Shown in pieces: positions 48,977-58,355 of a stretch of DNA of 64,000 nucleotides. Origin of the DNA: Flavobacterium gillisiae (lineage in GTDB: Bacteria; Bacteroidota; Bacteroidia; Flavobacteriales; Flavobacteriaceae); NCBI RefSeq assembly GCF_900107635.1, contig NZ_FNRD01000001.1, positions 248,001 through 312,000 of the forward strand, written 5' to 3'. The notes below the pieces were generated by a model that made no database searches, had not been told where the DNA came from, and saw only the letters and a list, made by a program, of their open reading frames with translations. Made by a program: the position numbers and the translations under genes. The stretch's first letter is position 1. Every line of letters begins with the position of its first letter.

Positions 48977-49837
48977 ATGAAAAAGTATCCTATTTATGAT
49001 ATACAACGATTTAATTGCAATTCAGTAAATAGTGATTTGTATATTAACACGTTCAGTAATCATTTAGTCAGTCATAGTTTTGTAGAAGAACCACACCGAC
49101 ATAATTTTTATGTTTTGGTTTTCTTTACCAAAGGGTCGGGAACACATGAAGTCGATTTTGACCGCTTTAATATCGAGCCGGGAAGTGTTTTTGTTTTGCA
49201 GCCGGGACAAATACACCATTGGAACTTGTCAGATGATATTGAAGGATTTGTGGTTTTCTATTCCTATGAAATGTACAATCTCTATTTTGGACAAAAATCA
49301 ATTGACCAGTATCCCTTTTATTCTTCGGTGACTAATAGTCCTGAGATTGTGTTAGATGACGTTGAAACAAAAGCAATTTTACCTTTTTTCAATAGTTTGA
49401 TTGAAGAGAATCAGGCAAATAATATGTTGAAGCAGGATAAAATCATGAACCTGTTAGATTGTATTCATATTGAACTCGCTAGAAAGTATATTGAAACTTA
49501 TGTTCATGAAGCGCATTCTTATAATGTGAAAGTCAAAAGCTTTGAACAGTTTTTAGAACTTAATTTTAAAGCGGAAAAAGCGGCTTCTTTTTATGCTTCG
49601 CAGCTCAATATTACACTGAAACATCTGAATAGAATATGTAATGAGATTTTAAAAAAGACCACAACCGAAGTTATTATTCACCGAGTTATTCTGGAAGCTA
49701 AACGGATGTTGATTAACAAAAATATTTCGGTAAACGAAGTCGCAACAGAATTAGGCTATGATGATTACTCTTATTTTGTGCGACTGTTTAAAAAAAATAC
49801 TGGAATGACTCCGAAAACGTTTCGGGATTCTAAATAA
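48977..49837 (+). CDS. AraC-family transcription regulator
   Basis: 286 aa. N-terminal cupin-like sensing domain (GSVFVLQPGQIHHWNLSDDI) and C-terminal double helix-turn-helix (FYASQLNITLKHLNRICNEI, ISVNEVATELGYDDYSYFVR, NTGMTPKTFR). The ligand is unknown. Divergent from DUF983. Confidence 0.92.
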   Translation: MKKYPIYDIQRFNCNSVNSDLYINTFSNHLVSHSFVEEPHRHNFYVLVFFTKGSGTHEVDFDRFNIEPGSVFVLQPGQIHHWNLSDDIEGFVVFYSYEMYNLYFGQKSIDQYPFYSSVTNSPEIVLDDVETKAILPFFNSLIEENQANNMLKQDKIMNLLDCIHIELARKYIETYVHEAHSYNVKVKSFEQFLELNFKAEKAASFYASQLNITLKHLNRICNEILKKTTTEVIIHRVILEAKRMLINKNISVNEVATELGYDDYSYFVRLFKKNTGMTPKTFRDSK

Positions 49838-49840
49838 TAA

Positions 49841-51001
49841 TTACGAATGAACGTTTATTAATTTAGCCGCTTCTTTGGCTCTTTCTACAATTTCTTCGAT
49901 AGGCGTTTCTAAAGTGTCGTTTGTTAAGGCAATTGCCATTCTTCTATACGGCCTTGAAGTTGGTTTTCCGAATATCCTGAAGTCGGTTTTGGGTAAAGCG
50001 GCGATTTTTTCTAATCCGGTATAGCTTGGGTTGATGCTGTTTTCGGAAGCTAAAACTACAGCACTGGCGCCCGATTTTTCCAATGTTATTTCGAATATAG
50101 GCAAGCTTAAAATTGCGCGTAAATGCAATTCGAATTCGTTGAAGTTTTGTGTTCCTGCCAAAGTTACCATTCCGGTATCATGTGGGCGAGGGGAGAGTTC
50201 TGAGAAATAAACACCATCATCAGCAAGGAAAAATTCGACTCCAAAAAGGCCAGCGCCACCAAGTGCTTCGGTAACTTTTTCGGCCATGTCTTGTGCTTCG
50301 TATAAGTCCTTGTCTGAAATTCTCGCAGGTTGCCAGCTTTCTTGATAGTCACCTCGCTCTTGTCGGTGACCAATAGGTGCACAAAATAAAGTAGGATTGT
50401 TATTTTGAACAACGGTCAATAACGTGATTTCCGAATTGAATTTGACAAAGGCTTCTACAATTACTTCTACTACATCACCTCTTGATCCTTCTACAGCGTA
50501 GTTCCATGCTTTTTCGATATCGGCTGCTGTTTGTATGGTTGATTGTCCTTTTCCGGACGAACTCATTAATGGTTTTACGACGCAAGGCATTCCCACAGCT
50601 TCGACTCCTTTTCGTAATTCCTCGGCAGTGGTGGCGTAACGATAAGCGGCCGTTTTTAATCCCAATTCTTTGGCGGCTAAATCACGGATTGCTTTTCTGT
50701 TCATTGTAAAGTTTGCTGCTTTTGCAGAGGGAACGACAGTAATGCCTTGTTTTTCATAATCATAAAAACGTTCGGTGCGGATGGCTTCTATTTCTGGAAC
50801 GATAAAATCAGGATTATGCTTGGCTACAATGCTATCTAAAGCTTCTCCATCAAGCATGTTGATCACTTCAAAACCGTGAGCGACTTGCATAGCCGGAGCA
50901 TTTTCATAACTGTCTACCGCAATTATGGTTTGCCCAATGCGTTGTGCAGCAATTGTAAATTCTTTTCCTAATTCGCCTGAGCCTAGTAAGAGTATTTTCA
51001 T
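49841..51001 (-). CDS. purT: formate-dependent phosphoribosylglycinamide formyltransferase
   Basis: 386 aa ATP-grasp enzyme: GAR, formate and ATP give formyl-GAR in purine synthesis. [20 protein letters not shown] begins the preATP-grasp fold, [16 protein letters not shown] is the ATP loop, and [20 protein letters not shown] with HDTGMVTL the metal and substrate part. Confidence 0.95.
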   Translation of the reverse strand: MKILLLGSGELGKEFTIAAQRIGQTIIAVDSYENAPAMQVAHGFEVINMLDGEALDSIVAKHNPDFIVPEIEAIRTERFYDYEKQGITVVPSAKAANFTMNRKAIRDLAAKELGLKTAAYRYATTAEELRKGVEAVGMPCVVKPLMSSSGKGQSTIQTAADIEKAWNYAVEGSRGDVVEVIVEAFVKFNSEITLLTVVQNNNPTLFCAPIGHRQERGDYQESWQPARISDKDLYEAQDMAEKVTEALGGAGLFGVEFFLADDGVYFSELSPRPHDTGMVTLAGTQNFNEFELHLRAILSLPIFEITLEKSGASAVVLASENSINPSYTGLEKIAALPKTDFRIFGKPTSRPYRRMAIALTNDTLETPIEEIVERAKEAAKLINVHS

Positions 51002-51059
51002 TTGTTATGTTTTTCGTAGGGACAAGAGATGACCTGTCCGTACATATGATTGTATGTAT

Positions 51060-51172
51060 GTGATGTTTTTTGCGTGAGGGATGGTAGTGGAAATCCTTTT
51101 ATCATGTAGCGCTAGCGGAATGAATAAAAGATTGCAACGTATAGCCCGACCCTTGTGGTCACGCCCTAAAAC
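51060..51172. repeat. dispersed palindromic repeat, copy C (inverted)
   Basis: In reverse complement it reads GGGCTATACGTTGCAATC, then TTTTATTCATTCCGCTAGCG, then AAAAGGATTTCCACTACC and ATCC, the same plan as copies A and B. Confidence 0.6.
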
Positions 51173-51246
51173 AAAAATAGTTTAAAATTCAAAGTTATGA
51201 AACTCTGAACCTTAAACTATTTTAAAAAATGGAAAGGATGTGTTAA

Positions 51247-52434
51247 TTAAGCCACCGCTTCTTTTATTCTTTTTAAAGCTTCTTTCAAGATGTCTTCGCT
51301 AGTTGCGTAAGAGAAACGGATGCAATTTGGATTTCCAAAAGCGTCACCAGTTACGGTTGCTACATTTGCTTCGCCTAAAAGATACATTGAGAAATCGTTA
51401 GCGTCTTTAATTAAGGTTCCTCTTAGCGTTTTTCCGAAGAAAGAAGATACGTCAGGAAATACATAAAATGCACCTTCTGGAACGTTGATTTTCATTCCTG
51501 GAATTTCTTTGATTAATCCTACTACTAAATCTCTACGACTGTGGAAAGCTTGAACCATTTCGTTTAATACTGATGGGTCAGCATCTACGGCGGTGATAGT
51601 AGCACGTTGCGCAATACTATTTGCACCAGAAGTTACTTGACCTTGGATTTTTGTACACGCTTTAGCGATAAATTCGGGTGCTCCGATGTAACCAATTCTC
51701 CACCCTGTCATTGCAAATGCTTTTGCAACTCCGTTTACGGTAACTGTTTTTTCTAACATTCCTGGGATAGATGCGATACTGCAAAAAGTCCCTGAAAAGT
51801 TGATGTGCTCGTAGATTTCATCTGCAACCACAATTATGTTAGGATATTTTTCTAATACTTTAGCTAATGCTGTTAGTTCTTCTCTATTGTAAACAGAACC
51901 ACTTGGATTACAAGGAGAACTGAACCACATCATTTTTGTTTTTGGTGTGATCGCTGCTTCTAATTGTGCTGGCGTGATTTTAAAATCAGTGTCAATAGAA
52001 GTAGGAACTTCAACTGGAACTCCACCTGAAAGTTTTACGATTTCGAAATAAGAAACCCAGTAAGGAGCTGGTAAAATCACTTCGTCACCATCGTTTAACA
52101 TTACTTGTGCGATGTTGTATAAAGATTGTTTTGCTCCTGTAGAAACTACAATTTGTGATGGTTTGTAATCTAAATCATTATCTCTTTTGAATTTTCTGCA
52201 AATAGCTTCTTTTAATTCAACATATCCATCTACTGGAGAATAGGTGCTGTAATTTTCATCGATCGCTTTTTTAGCCGCTTCTTTGATAAAGTCAGGAGTA
52301 TTGAAATCAGGTTCTCCTAAACTTAAGCTGATAATGTCTTTCCCTTGTGCTTTTAGTTCTCTAGCCAAAGCTGCCATTGCTAATGTTTGTGAAGTAGCAA
52401 GGTTGTTGATTCTGTCTGAAAGTAAATGATTCAT
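51247..52434 (-). CDS. aspartate/aromatic aminotransferase, class I
   Basis: 395 aa PLP enzyme of subgroup I-gamma by form: LSLGEPDFNTPDFIKEAAKK, STGAKQSLYNIAQVMLNDGD, SSPCNPSGSVYNREELTALA, the PLP Lys in VNGVAKAFAMTGWRIGYIG and NCIRFSYATS. It most likely makes aspartate and glutamate from the keto acids. Often annotated aspC/aatA. Confidence 0.92.
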   Translation of the reverse strand: MNHLLSDRINNLATSQTLAMAALARELKAQGKDIISLSLGEPDFNTPDFIKEAAKKAIDENYSTYSPVDGYVELKEAICRKFKRDNDLDYKPSQIVVSTGAKQSLYNIAQVMLNDGDEVILPAPYWVSYFEIVKLSGGVPVEVPTSIDTDFKITPAQLEAAITPKTKMMWFSSPCNPSGSVYNREELTALAKVLEKYPNIIVVADEIYEHINFSGTFCSIASIPGMLEKTVTVNGVAKAFAMTGWRIGYIGAPEFIAKACTKIQGQVTSGANSIAQRATITAVDADPSVLNEMVQAFHSRRDLVVGLIKEIPGMKINVPEGAFYVFPDVSSFFGKTLRGTLIKDANDFSMYLLGEANVATVTGDAFGNPNCIRFSYATSEDILKEALKRIKEAVA

Positions 52435-52525
52435 TAAAAAAGTGTTGATTGCCCTAATTTGTAATAAAAAATAAGGGAGGTTAATTATTTAGTTGTTTAT
52501 GTGTTGATGCATTGTAACTGTGTTC

Positions 52526-53617
52526 TTACATTGCCGGTTTCATTCCTAATTCTTTCAAATGTTTAAAATGAGCAATAACGGCGCTTCGCATTGTTTTGTA
52601 TTCGTAATAAGGCAAATTACATTCAGCTGCCGTTTCCTTAACGATTTTCGCAATATTACCATAATGTATATGGCTGATATTTGGAAAAATATGATGTTCG
52701 ATTTGGTGATTCAAACCACCGGTGTACCAGTTTACTATTTTGTTTTTTGGAGCAAAATTAGTCGTGGTAAATAATTGGTGAATTGCCCAGGTGTTGCCCA
52801 TTTCTCCTAATTCGTTTGGAGAAGGGTTCTCTGTTTCTTCGACAACGTGTGCCAATTGAAATACGATACTCAGAATCAATCCTGCAGTGTAGTGCATGAT
52901 AAAGAAACCGATTAATACTTTCCACCAAGCGATACCAATAACTATTGGTAATACGATCCAAATAGAAACGTAAATTACTTTAGTGATAATCAAAGTTGTC
53001 CAAAGTGTTTTTGGGCTCTTCGCTTCACCGTAGGATAATTTTCTTTTTAGGTAGGTTCTCATTTGCTTAAAATCGGTTGTGATAGCCCAATTGAAAGTTA
53101 ATAAACCATATAAAAATACAGAGTAATATTGTTGAAAGCGATGAAAAGAATGCCATTTTGCATCTTTTGTAAATCGGATGATTCGGCCGGCGTCTAGATC
53201 TTCATCATGACCAGGGATATTGGTGTAAGTGTGGTGCAATACATTATGTTGTACCTGCCAGTTGTGAACATTTCCGGCAAGAATGTATATCGTGCCTCCC
53301 ATGAATTTATTTACCCAGTTTTTGTTAGAATACGAACCATGATTTCCATCATGCATTACATTCATTCCTACTCCAGCCATACCTATACCCATAACTATTG
53401 TCAACAAAAGATGAGCCCAGAAAGGCATATCAAGAGTTAGAATTAAAAAGTAAGGCGCAAGAAATACGGTTATAAGAATAATAGTTTTCAAATGGAGTTT
53501 CCAGTTCCCCGTTTTTTTGATGTTATTTTCCTTGAAGTAATTGTTTACCCGTGAGTTAAGAGTTCTAAAGAACTTTAATTTATCTTGCTTTGCAAATGTA
53601 GGAGGTGTTTTGGTCAT
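52526..53617 (-). CDS. membrane fatty acid desaturase
   Basis: 363 aa, di-iron acyl-lipid or acyl-CoA desaturase. Three His boxes are visible: HDGNHG, HNVLHHT and HQIEHHIFP, the last with the H(Q)xxHH form of front-end desaturases (delta-6/linoleoyl-CoA type). Four or more membrane segments lie around them. Acts in the inner membrane; the substrate is not known. Confidence 0.92.
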   Translation of the reverse strand: MTKTPPTFAKQDKLKFFRTLNSRVNNYFKENNIKKTGNWKLHLKTIILITVFLAPYFLILTLDMPFWAHLLLTIVMGIGMAGVGMNVMHDGNHGSYSNKNWVNKFMGGTIYILAGNVHNWQVQHNVLHHTYTNIPGHDEDLDAGRIIRFTKDAKWHSFHRFQQYYSVFLYGLLTFNWAITTDFKQMRTYLKRKLSYGEAKSPKTLWTTLIITKVIYVSIWIVLPIVIGIAWWKVLIGFFIMHYTAGLILSIVFQLAHVVEETENPSPNELGEMGNTWAIHQLFTTTNFAPKNKIVNWYTGGLNHQIEHHIFPNISHIHYGNIAKIVKETAAECNLPYYEYKTMRSAVIAHFKHLKELGMKPAM

Positions 53618-53725
53618 AGAATAATGTAATAAGTTGTAAAGATAATTATTATAAATTTTAACTATGCCAAATTGAGTTAAATATTTCAGAGTTAAAAACT
53701 GTACTTTTGTTAAAAAATTTGAACG

Positions 53726-54355
53726 ATGGACGAGATTCTTAAGTATTTTCCTAATTTAACCGATATCCAAAAGGAGCAATTCGAAAAATTAGACTTTTTA
53801 TACCACGACTGGAATGAAAAAATAAATGTTATTTCGAGAAAAGATATTGACGCTTTATATACAAAGCATATTTTGCATTCGTTGGGGATTGCAAAAATTA
53901 TAGATTTTGTACCAGGTACTTATGTTCTTGATGTGGGAACTGGTGGTGGATTTCCTGGAATTCCATTAGCGATTCTTTTTCCAGAAACGCGTTTTCATTT
54001 GATCGATATTATAGCCAAAAAAATCAAAGTAGTTCAGGCGGTAGTTGATGGATTAGGACTTGAAAATGTTAAGGCAGAGCAATTACGAGCGGAATTAGTG
54101 AAAGGTGATTTTGATTTTATTGTAAGTCGCGCGGTGACTAATATGCCTGATTTTGTGTCTTGGATAAAAGATAAAGTAAAGAAGAAAAGCAAGCATGAGC
54201 TGAAAAATGGTATTCTTTATCTAAAAGGAGGCGATTTAACAGAAGAGTTAAAAGACTTTCCAAAAGCAACACAATACGATTTAGCTGATTTTTTCGAAAA
54301 TGAATTCTTTGAGACGAAGAAAGTGGTGCATGTACCGTTGAAGTTTGCTAATTAG
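53726..54355 (+). CDS. rsmG: 16S rRNA m7G527 methyltransferase
   Basis: 209 aa, family-typical length. ILKYFPNLTDIQKEQFEKLD at the N-terminus and the SAM site YVLDVGTGGGFPGIPLAILF followed by FHLIDIIAKKIKVVQAVVDG and IVSRAVTNMPDFVSW. Methylates N7 of G527 of 16S rRNA. Confidence 0.95.
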   Translation: MDEILKYFPNLTDIQKEQFEKLDFLYHDWNEKINVISRKDIDALYTKHILHSLGIAKIIDFVPGTYVLDVGTGGGFPGIPLAILFPETRFHLIDIIAKKIKVVQAVVDGLGLENVKAEQLRAELVKGDFDFIVSRAVTNMPDFVSWIKDKVKKKSKHELKNGILYLKGGDLTEELKDFPKATQYDLADFFENEFFETKKVVHVPLKFAN

Positions 54356-54378
54356 GTAATTACAATTCCTATTTATAG

Positions 54379-54425
54379 AAAAAACCCACAAGATTTCAAA
54401 CTAATTTGAATCTTGTGGGTTTTTA
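54379..54425. terminator. terminator after rsmG
   Basis: Arms AAAACCCACAAGATT and AATCTTGTGGGTTTT around a short inner stem. Nearly identical to the one at 58276-58321. Confidence 0.85.
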
Positions 54426-54849
54426 TTTTATACGTCTTTATTATATAAAGGATTGTTGATGAATTAAAATATATACAAGTGTTTTGCGGAACTATTCTTG
54501 TGGCAATTTACCCCAATTATAATTGGTTGGATTTATTTTTGAAATACTTTTTAAAAATGGTAATTGACTTACTCCTGTATAGGTTTCTTGATTCTCTGAA
54601 TATTTATAGACAAATCAAGTTTTAGCTTTAATATTTCATTAATACTACAAGTCGTACTAATTTAACATGCACTTTAACGATTTTTAGAATCAGTTTGTCG
54701 ATTAGTTCGCTGTTTACTAATATATTGTGGTAGATTGTCCATCCCCTTTAGATGTAGAATAGGTTTTTTGTTCTTTAAAAAAATCATTAAATACATCAAG
54801 ATTACTACCTACTTATTGCATTAATTATGCTTTTTAAAACCATATAATT
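54426..54849. other. gene-free stretch containing a possible gene remnant
   Basis: On the minus strand, 54492-54614 stays open for 40 codons (VYKYSENQETYTGVSQLPFL, KSISKINPTNYNWGKLPQE) up to a TAG, with stop codons upstream and no start. This looks like the C-terminal end of a decayed gene. The rest holds nothing that could be supported. Confidence 0.35.
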
Positions 54850-55350
54850 ATGAGAAATACTGTAGTTGCAATTGTTTTTTGTTTAATGTCCACGTTTGTT
54901 TTTTCCCAAAAATTGGAGTCAAGCATAATAGCTTCACAAGGAGGTTATGACTCGACAAGTTTTATTTCGCTTGAATGGACCCTTGGCGAAAACGTTGTTG
55001 AAACCGTCATGCAAAAGAGCCAAATTATATCTCAAGGATTTCATCAGACGTATTTTAGTAAAAGTAAGGTGGTTAGAAAAAAAGATATGTTTGAATATCC
55101 GTTAGATATTATTGCTTATCCAAATCCTGTGCAGTCCACGCTGCATCTATTTTTAAATGCAGTATTTGAATCACAACTAAATGTAGACTTGTATGATATT
55201 ACTGGAAAAAAAGTAATGGAGTTCATTGTGACTCAGAAAGAGAGTAATGTTAGCTATGAGGTTGAGGGATTGTCGTCCGGAATTTACCTGCTTCACGTTT
55301 CTAATTCAAGTGGTTTGTTATTGAAAACCCATAAAATCGTAAAAAATTAA
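54850..55350 (+). CDS. T9SS-exported protein with type A sorting domain
   Basis: 166 aa: signal peptide at about residues 1-20 (NTVVAIVFCLMSTFVFSQ), a short middle with VESSIIASQGGYDS-like text, then the C-terminal type A domain from about residue 90 (IIAYPNPVQSTLHLFLNAVF, VDLYDITGKKVMEF, LSSGIYLLHV). The protein is almost only signal, linker and sorting domain, so it may be a partner or subunit of the following large protein. Confidence 0.85.
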   Translation: MRNTVVAIVFCLMSTFVFSQKLESSIIASQGGYDSTSFISLEWTLGENVVETVMQKSQIISQGFHQTYFSKSKVVRKKDMFEYPLDIIAYPNPVQSTLHLFLNAVFESQLNVDLYDITGKKVMEFIVTQKESNVSYEVEGLSSGIYLLHVSNSSGLLLKTHKIVKN

Positions 55351-55379
55351 AAGTACAATTATAAATAAAATCTAAGGTT

Positions 55380-57608
55380 ATGAAAAAAATTACATTTATT
55401 TTACTCGGTATTATTTTGTTTTTATTGGCTTTGCCTTCTGTTTACGGGCAATCCGTTCCGCAAGGAATGAAATATCAGGCAGTGGCCAGAGATTTAGCCG
55501 GTGAAGTAATGGCTGACCAACCAATTTCAATCAAAATTGCGCTTCAAGGCAATGATAAGTCAAAAACGGTTCATTATATAGAAGTACATGATGTCACCAC
55601 TAATCAATTTGGTTTGTTCTCACTTGTAGTGGGAAATGGAGCTGTTACACAGGGAGATTTTAATAAAATTCCATGGAGTTCAGAGGATATTTGGATGGAG
55701 ATAGGACTTAAGAATGCAGGGGAATCTGGTTTTGCAACTATAAGTAGTTCAAAATTACTGGCTGTTCCGTATGCCTTTCATGCTGGGACAGCGTCTAAAA
55801 TTGTAGATAGCTCATTCACAACTGATAAATTAACTCAAAAATCTACTGGTGTACCTTCGCAAAACTGGTCCTTATTCGGGAATTCTAAATCAGATCCGGA
55901 AAAAGATAAATTGGGAACAACAGATGCCACAGATTTTGTAATGGTCACTAATAACATCGAGCGTTTAAGAATTACCGCTGATGGTGAGATAAAAACAGGA
56001 TCTGGGAAATTTACTATAGGCGGGAACTTAGAAGTTCAAGGGGATAGTACAACCATCAATAAGGATTTATTTGTGGGTAGAAATGTTTTCTTGAATGATA
56101 ATCCGGCGTTTGAACCGAGGGGTGAAACCATAAATTATGGAGATTTTTATGTTGAAGGTTATGGGCAATTCGATAAAAACTTAATTGTAAAAGACACTTT
56201 ATTCGCGGGTTTATTAGATACCAAAGAATTAAATATTAAAGCAGATGTGGAAGATGGACAATTCCTCGCCACTTTTGAAAATACGAATACCGGTAATGGT
56301 GATGGTATTAAAATTAAATTGGGTCGTAAAGCAACTAAGAATAACCCACTTGCACAAGGGGCTGAAAAAGCCGTAAGCTTATTTATTGGTGAAATTGACG
56401 AGGCTAAGCTTGCAATTATAAGGAATAGTTTTACTGGGCAGATGGGGAAAATTAATATCCCAGGTTTGGTCACAATGGGAATTCCAACTACTAATGAATT
56501 AGCGACTTTGGCTTCAACGTCATGTACAATGGCTGTAGGAATAGGTAATGCAATTGTTGATTTTCTAAATACTAAATTAGGTCTGCCTCTTACTTTAGGA
56601 GATGCAATTGTTCCTATCAACGGCTGTGATCCACGTAAACCAGAAGGGGAGGCTAATAGTTGTGACAACGAAGGTGCGAGCAACACCATTTTTGTCCATG
56701 ATGACTGGATTAAAGACGGTACATTTGAAATATTTCCAGCTTTCCCTACTATCCCAGAGAAGGTTTGTACGGATATTTTTGGGCCAGCGTTTGTATTTCC
56801 AACTTTGGAACTTTCAGATATTTATACAGAAGATCCATTGACCAAACAAAATGTGTTTATTGATTTTAGGGATAATGATGATTTTAGTCTGGGTGCTATA
56901 AAGGCGGAATCTATTACTAATTGGGCTACTAGGTATTTCGATCAAATTAAGATATATGAGATAGTAGCAACTTTAAAGACATTAGATAAAATTAAGGTCT
57001 TAAATGCCGTAAAGGCAGAGACTTTAACTATAGCTAAATCATATAGGAATATAGGAGTTGAATATGCATCGGGGAATGGTGATTATGCAGAGTGGTTAGA
57101 ACGATTGGATCCAACAGAAGTGATTGTCAAAGGAGATATTGTGGCCGTTGTCGGAGGTAGGATAACAAAAGATATTTCTAATGCGGAGCAGGTGATGGCC
57201 GTATCTCATCATCCAATTGTTTTAGGAAATATTCCTGAGGAGGGTAAAGCAATTTTAGGAAATAACATTGCTTTTATGGGGCAAATCCCTGTAAAGGTTA
57301 TGGGATCTGTAGCTACAGGAGATTATATCGTTGCTACAGGAGATATTAAAGGATACGGTAAGGCAATTAGTCCAATGAATATGACGATTGAAGATTTTAA
57401 ATTCGCTGTTGGTCGCTCTTGGGATGCTAAACCAGAATCTGGACCTAAAATGGTGAATACCGTAGTAGGTGTTCATAATGGAGATTATTTAAATATTTTA
57501 AAACGTTATGAATTGAAATTCAAGGAATCAGAATCACGATTAAATACTGTAGAAGCTAAAATAGAGATGCTGTCGGGTTTGATATCGCAACCAAATAAGA
57601 TTAATTAG
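55380..57608 (+). CDS. large exported surface protein, 742 aa
   Basis: Signal peptide at about residues 1-24. The N-terminal domain (SVPQGMKYQAVARDLAGEVM, SIKIALQG) is the usual start of Bacteroidota cell-surface/fibre proteins. A long beta-rich middle (LEVQGDSTTINKDLFVGRNV, NYGDFYVEGYGQF) resembles trimeric-fibre or tail-spike text. The C-terminal half contains ASGNGDYAEWLERLDPTEVI, a peptidase-G2-like / intramolecular-chaperone-like region, then a coiled end (YELKFKESESRLNTVEAKIE). A trimeric surface fibre is a reasonable guess. Confidence 0.72.
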   Translation: MKKITFILLGIILFLLALPSVYGQSVPQGMKYQAVARDLAGEVMADQPISIKIALQGNDKSKTVHYIEVHDVTTNQFGLFSLVVGNGAVTQGDFNKIPWSSEDIWMEIGLKNAGESGFATISSSKLLAVPYAFHAGTASKIVDSSFTTDKLTQKSTGVPSQNWSLFGNSKSDPEKDKLGTTDATDFVMVTNNIERLRITADGEIKTGSGKFTIGGNLEVQGDSTTINKDLFVGRNVFLNDNPAFEPRGETINYGDFYVEGYGQFDKNLIVKDTLFAGLLDTKELNIKADVEDGQFLATFENTNTGNGDGIKIKLGRKATKNNPLAQGAEKAVSLFIGEIDEAKLAIIRNSFTGQMGKINIPGLVTMGIPTTNELATLASTSCTMAVGIGNAIVDFLNTKLGLPLTLGDAIVPINGCDPRKPEGEANSCDNEGASNTIFVHDDWIKDGTFEIFPAFPTIPEKVCTDIFGPAFVFPTLELSDIYTEDPLTKQNVFIDFRDNDDFSLGAIKAESITNWATRYFDQIKIYEIVATLKTLDKIKVLNAVKAETLTIAKSYRNIGVEYASGNGDYAEWLERLDPTEVIVKGDIVAVVGGRITKDISNAEQVMAVSHHPIVLGNIPEEGKAILGNNIAFMGQIPVKVMGSVATGDYIVATGDIKGYGKAISPMNMTIEDFKFAVGRSWDAKPESGPKMVNTVVGVHNGDYLNILKRYELKFKESESRLNTVEAKIEMLSGLISQPNKIN

Positions 57609-57676
57609 AAAGATGTACCTTATGCTGCATCCAATAAAATAATTCAAAGCTGCATCATTTTTTAATGTATTATTAT

Positions 57677-58246
57677 ATGAAAAATATTATTTTAGGAATT
57701 ATCTGTTGTTTACCAATACTGGTCATGAGTCAAACTGCAGAAATCAATCTTGATCAAATTAGCAATCAGAACAAGATGAAAATGGCAAGGTGGTACTTAG
57801 AAGTAACCGAAAAAGGGATTGTTACAACTGATGATTCAATAAAATTCAGTAAAGAATTTATAAAAGTTTTAAATGAGAAGGATTACCGGGATTCACTGTT
57901 TCCTGAAACTTATTCTTGGGTGCAAGCTCTACATTATGTGAAACACCAACAACTTAGGCAGGCTTTCTGGTCGTTTATTAATTTATATCCAGAAAACGAA
58001 ACTAATAAAGAGTTGGTAATTAAATCTATTTTAGCATACGATGAGGTATTTAAAATGGATGAGATGCTGGTCAATGTATTTTACACCTATAGTTTTATGG
58101 ATCCTGAAATAAGTATAATTAAGGATGGAAGACCAGAAATTGTACGGCCAGATATTTTAGAAGAAAAATTAGGGAATGTAAAAGAAATGGTGGCTTACGT
58201 TCTAAAATACAGAGAGCAAAAGGAATTAAAGGCTAATAAAGAATGA
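57677..58246 (+). CDS. exported hypothetical protein, 189 aa
   Basis: The ATG at 57677 gives a clean signal peptide (MKNIILGIICCLPILVMSQT). The mature part is helical (ISNQNKMKMARWYLEVTEKG, QALHYVKHQQLRQAFWSFIN). Not recognised. Third gene of the cluster, 70 nt after the 742-aa gene, and followed by a terminator. Confidence 0.72.
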   Translation: MKNIILGIICCLPILVMSQTAEINLDQISNQNKMKMARWYLEVTEKGIVTTDDSIKFSKEFIKVLNEKDYRDSLFPETYSWVQALHYVKHQQLRQAFWSFINLYPENETNKELVIKSILAYDEVFKMDEMLVNVFYTYSFMDPEISIIKDGRPEIVRPDILEEKLGNVKEMVAYVLKYREQKELKANKE

Positions 58247-58275
58247 ATAAGAAATTTTGTTTTTCAAATATAAAA

Positions 58276-58321
58276 CAAAACCCACAAGATTTCAAAACAA
58301 TTTGAATCTTGTGGGTTTTTA
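58276..58321. terminator. terminator after the surface-protein cluster
   Basis: Same arms as the terminator at 54379-54425, with the loop differing by a few bases. It may serve pruA on the other strand as well. Confidence 0.85.
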
Positions 58322-58355
58322 TATTTAGTTCCCGTCGCGGCGAGGTTAGGGAGAT

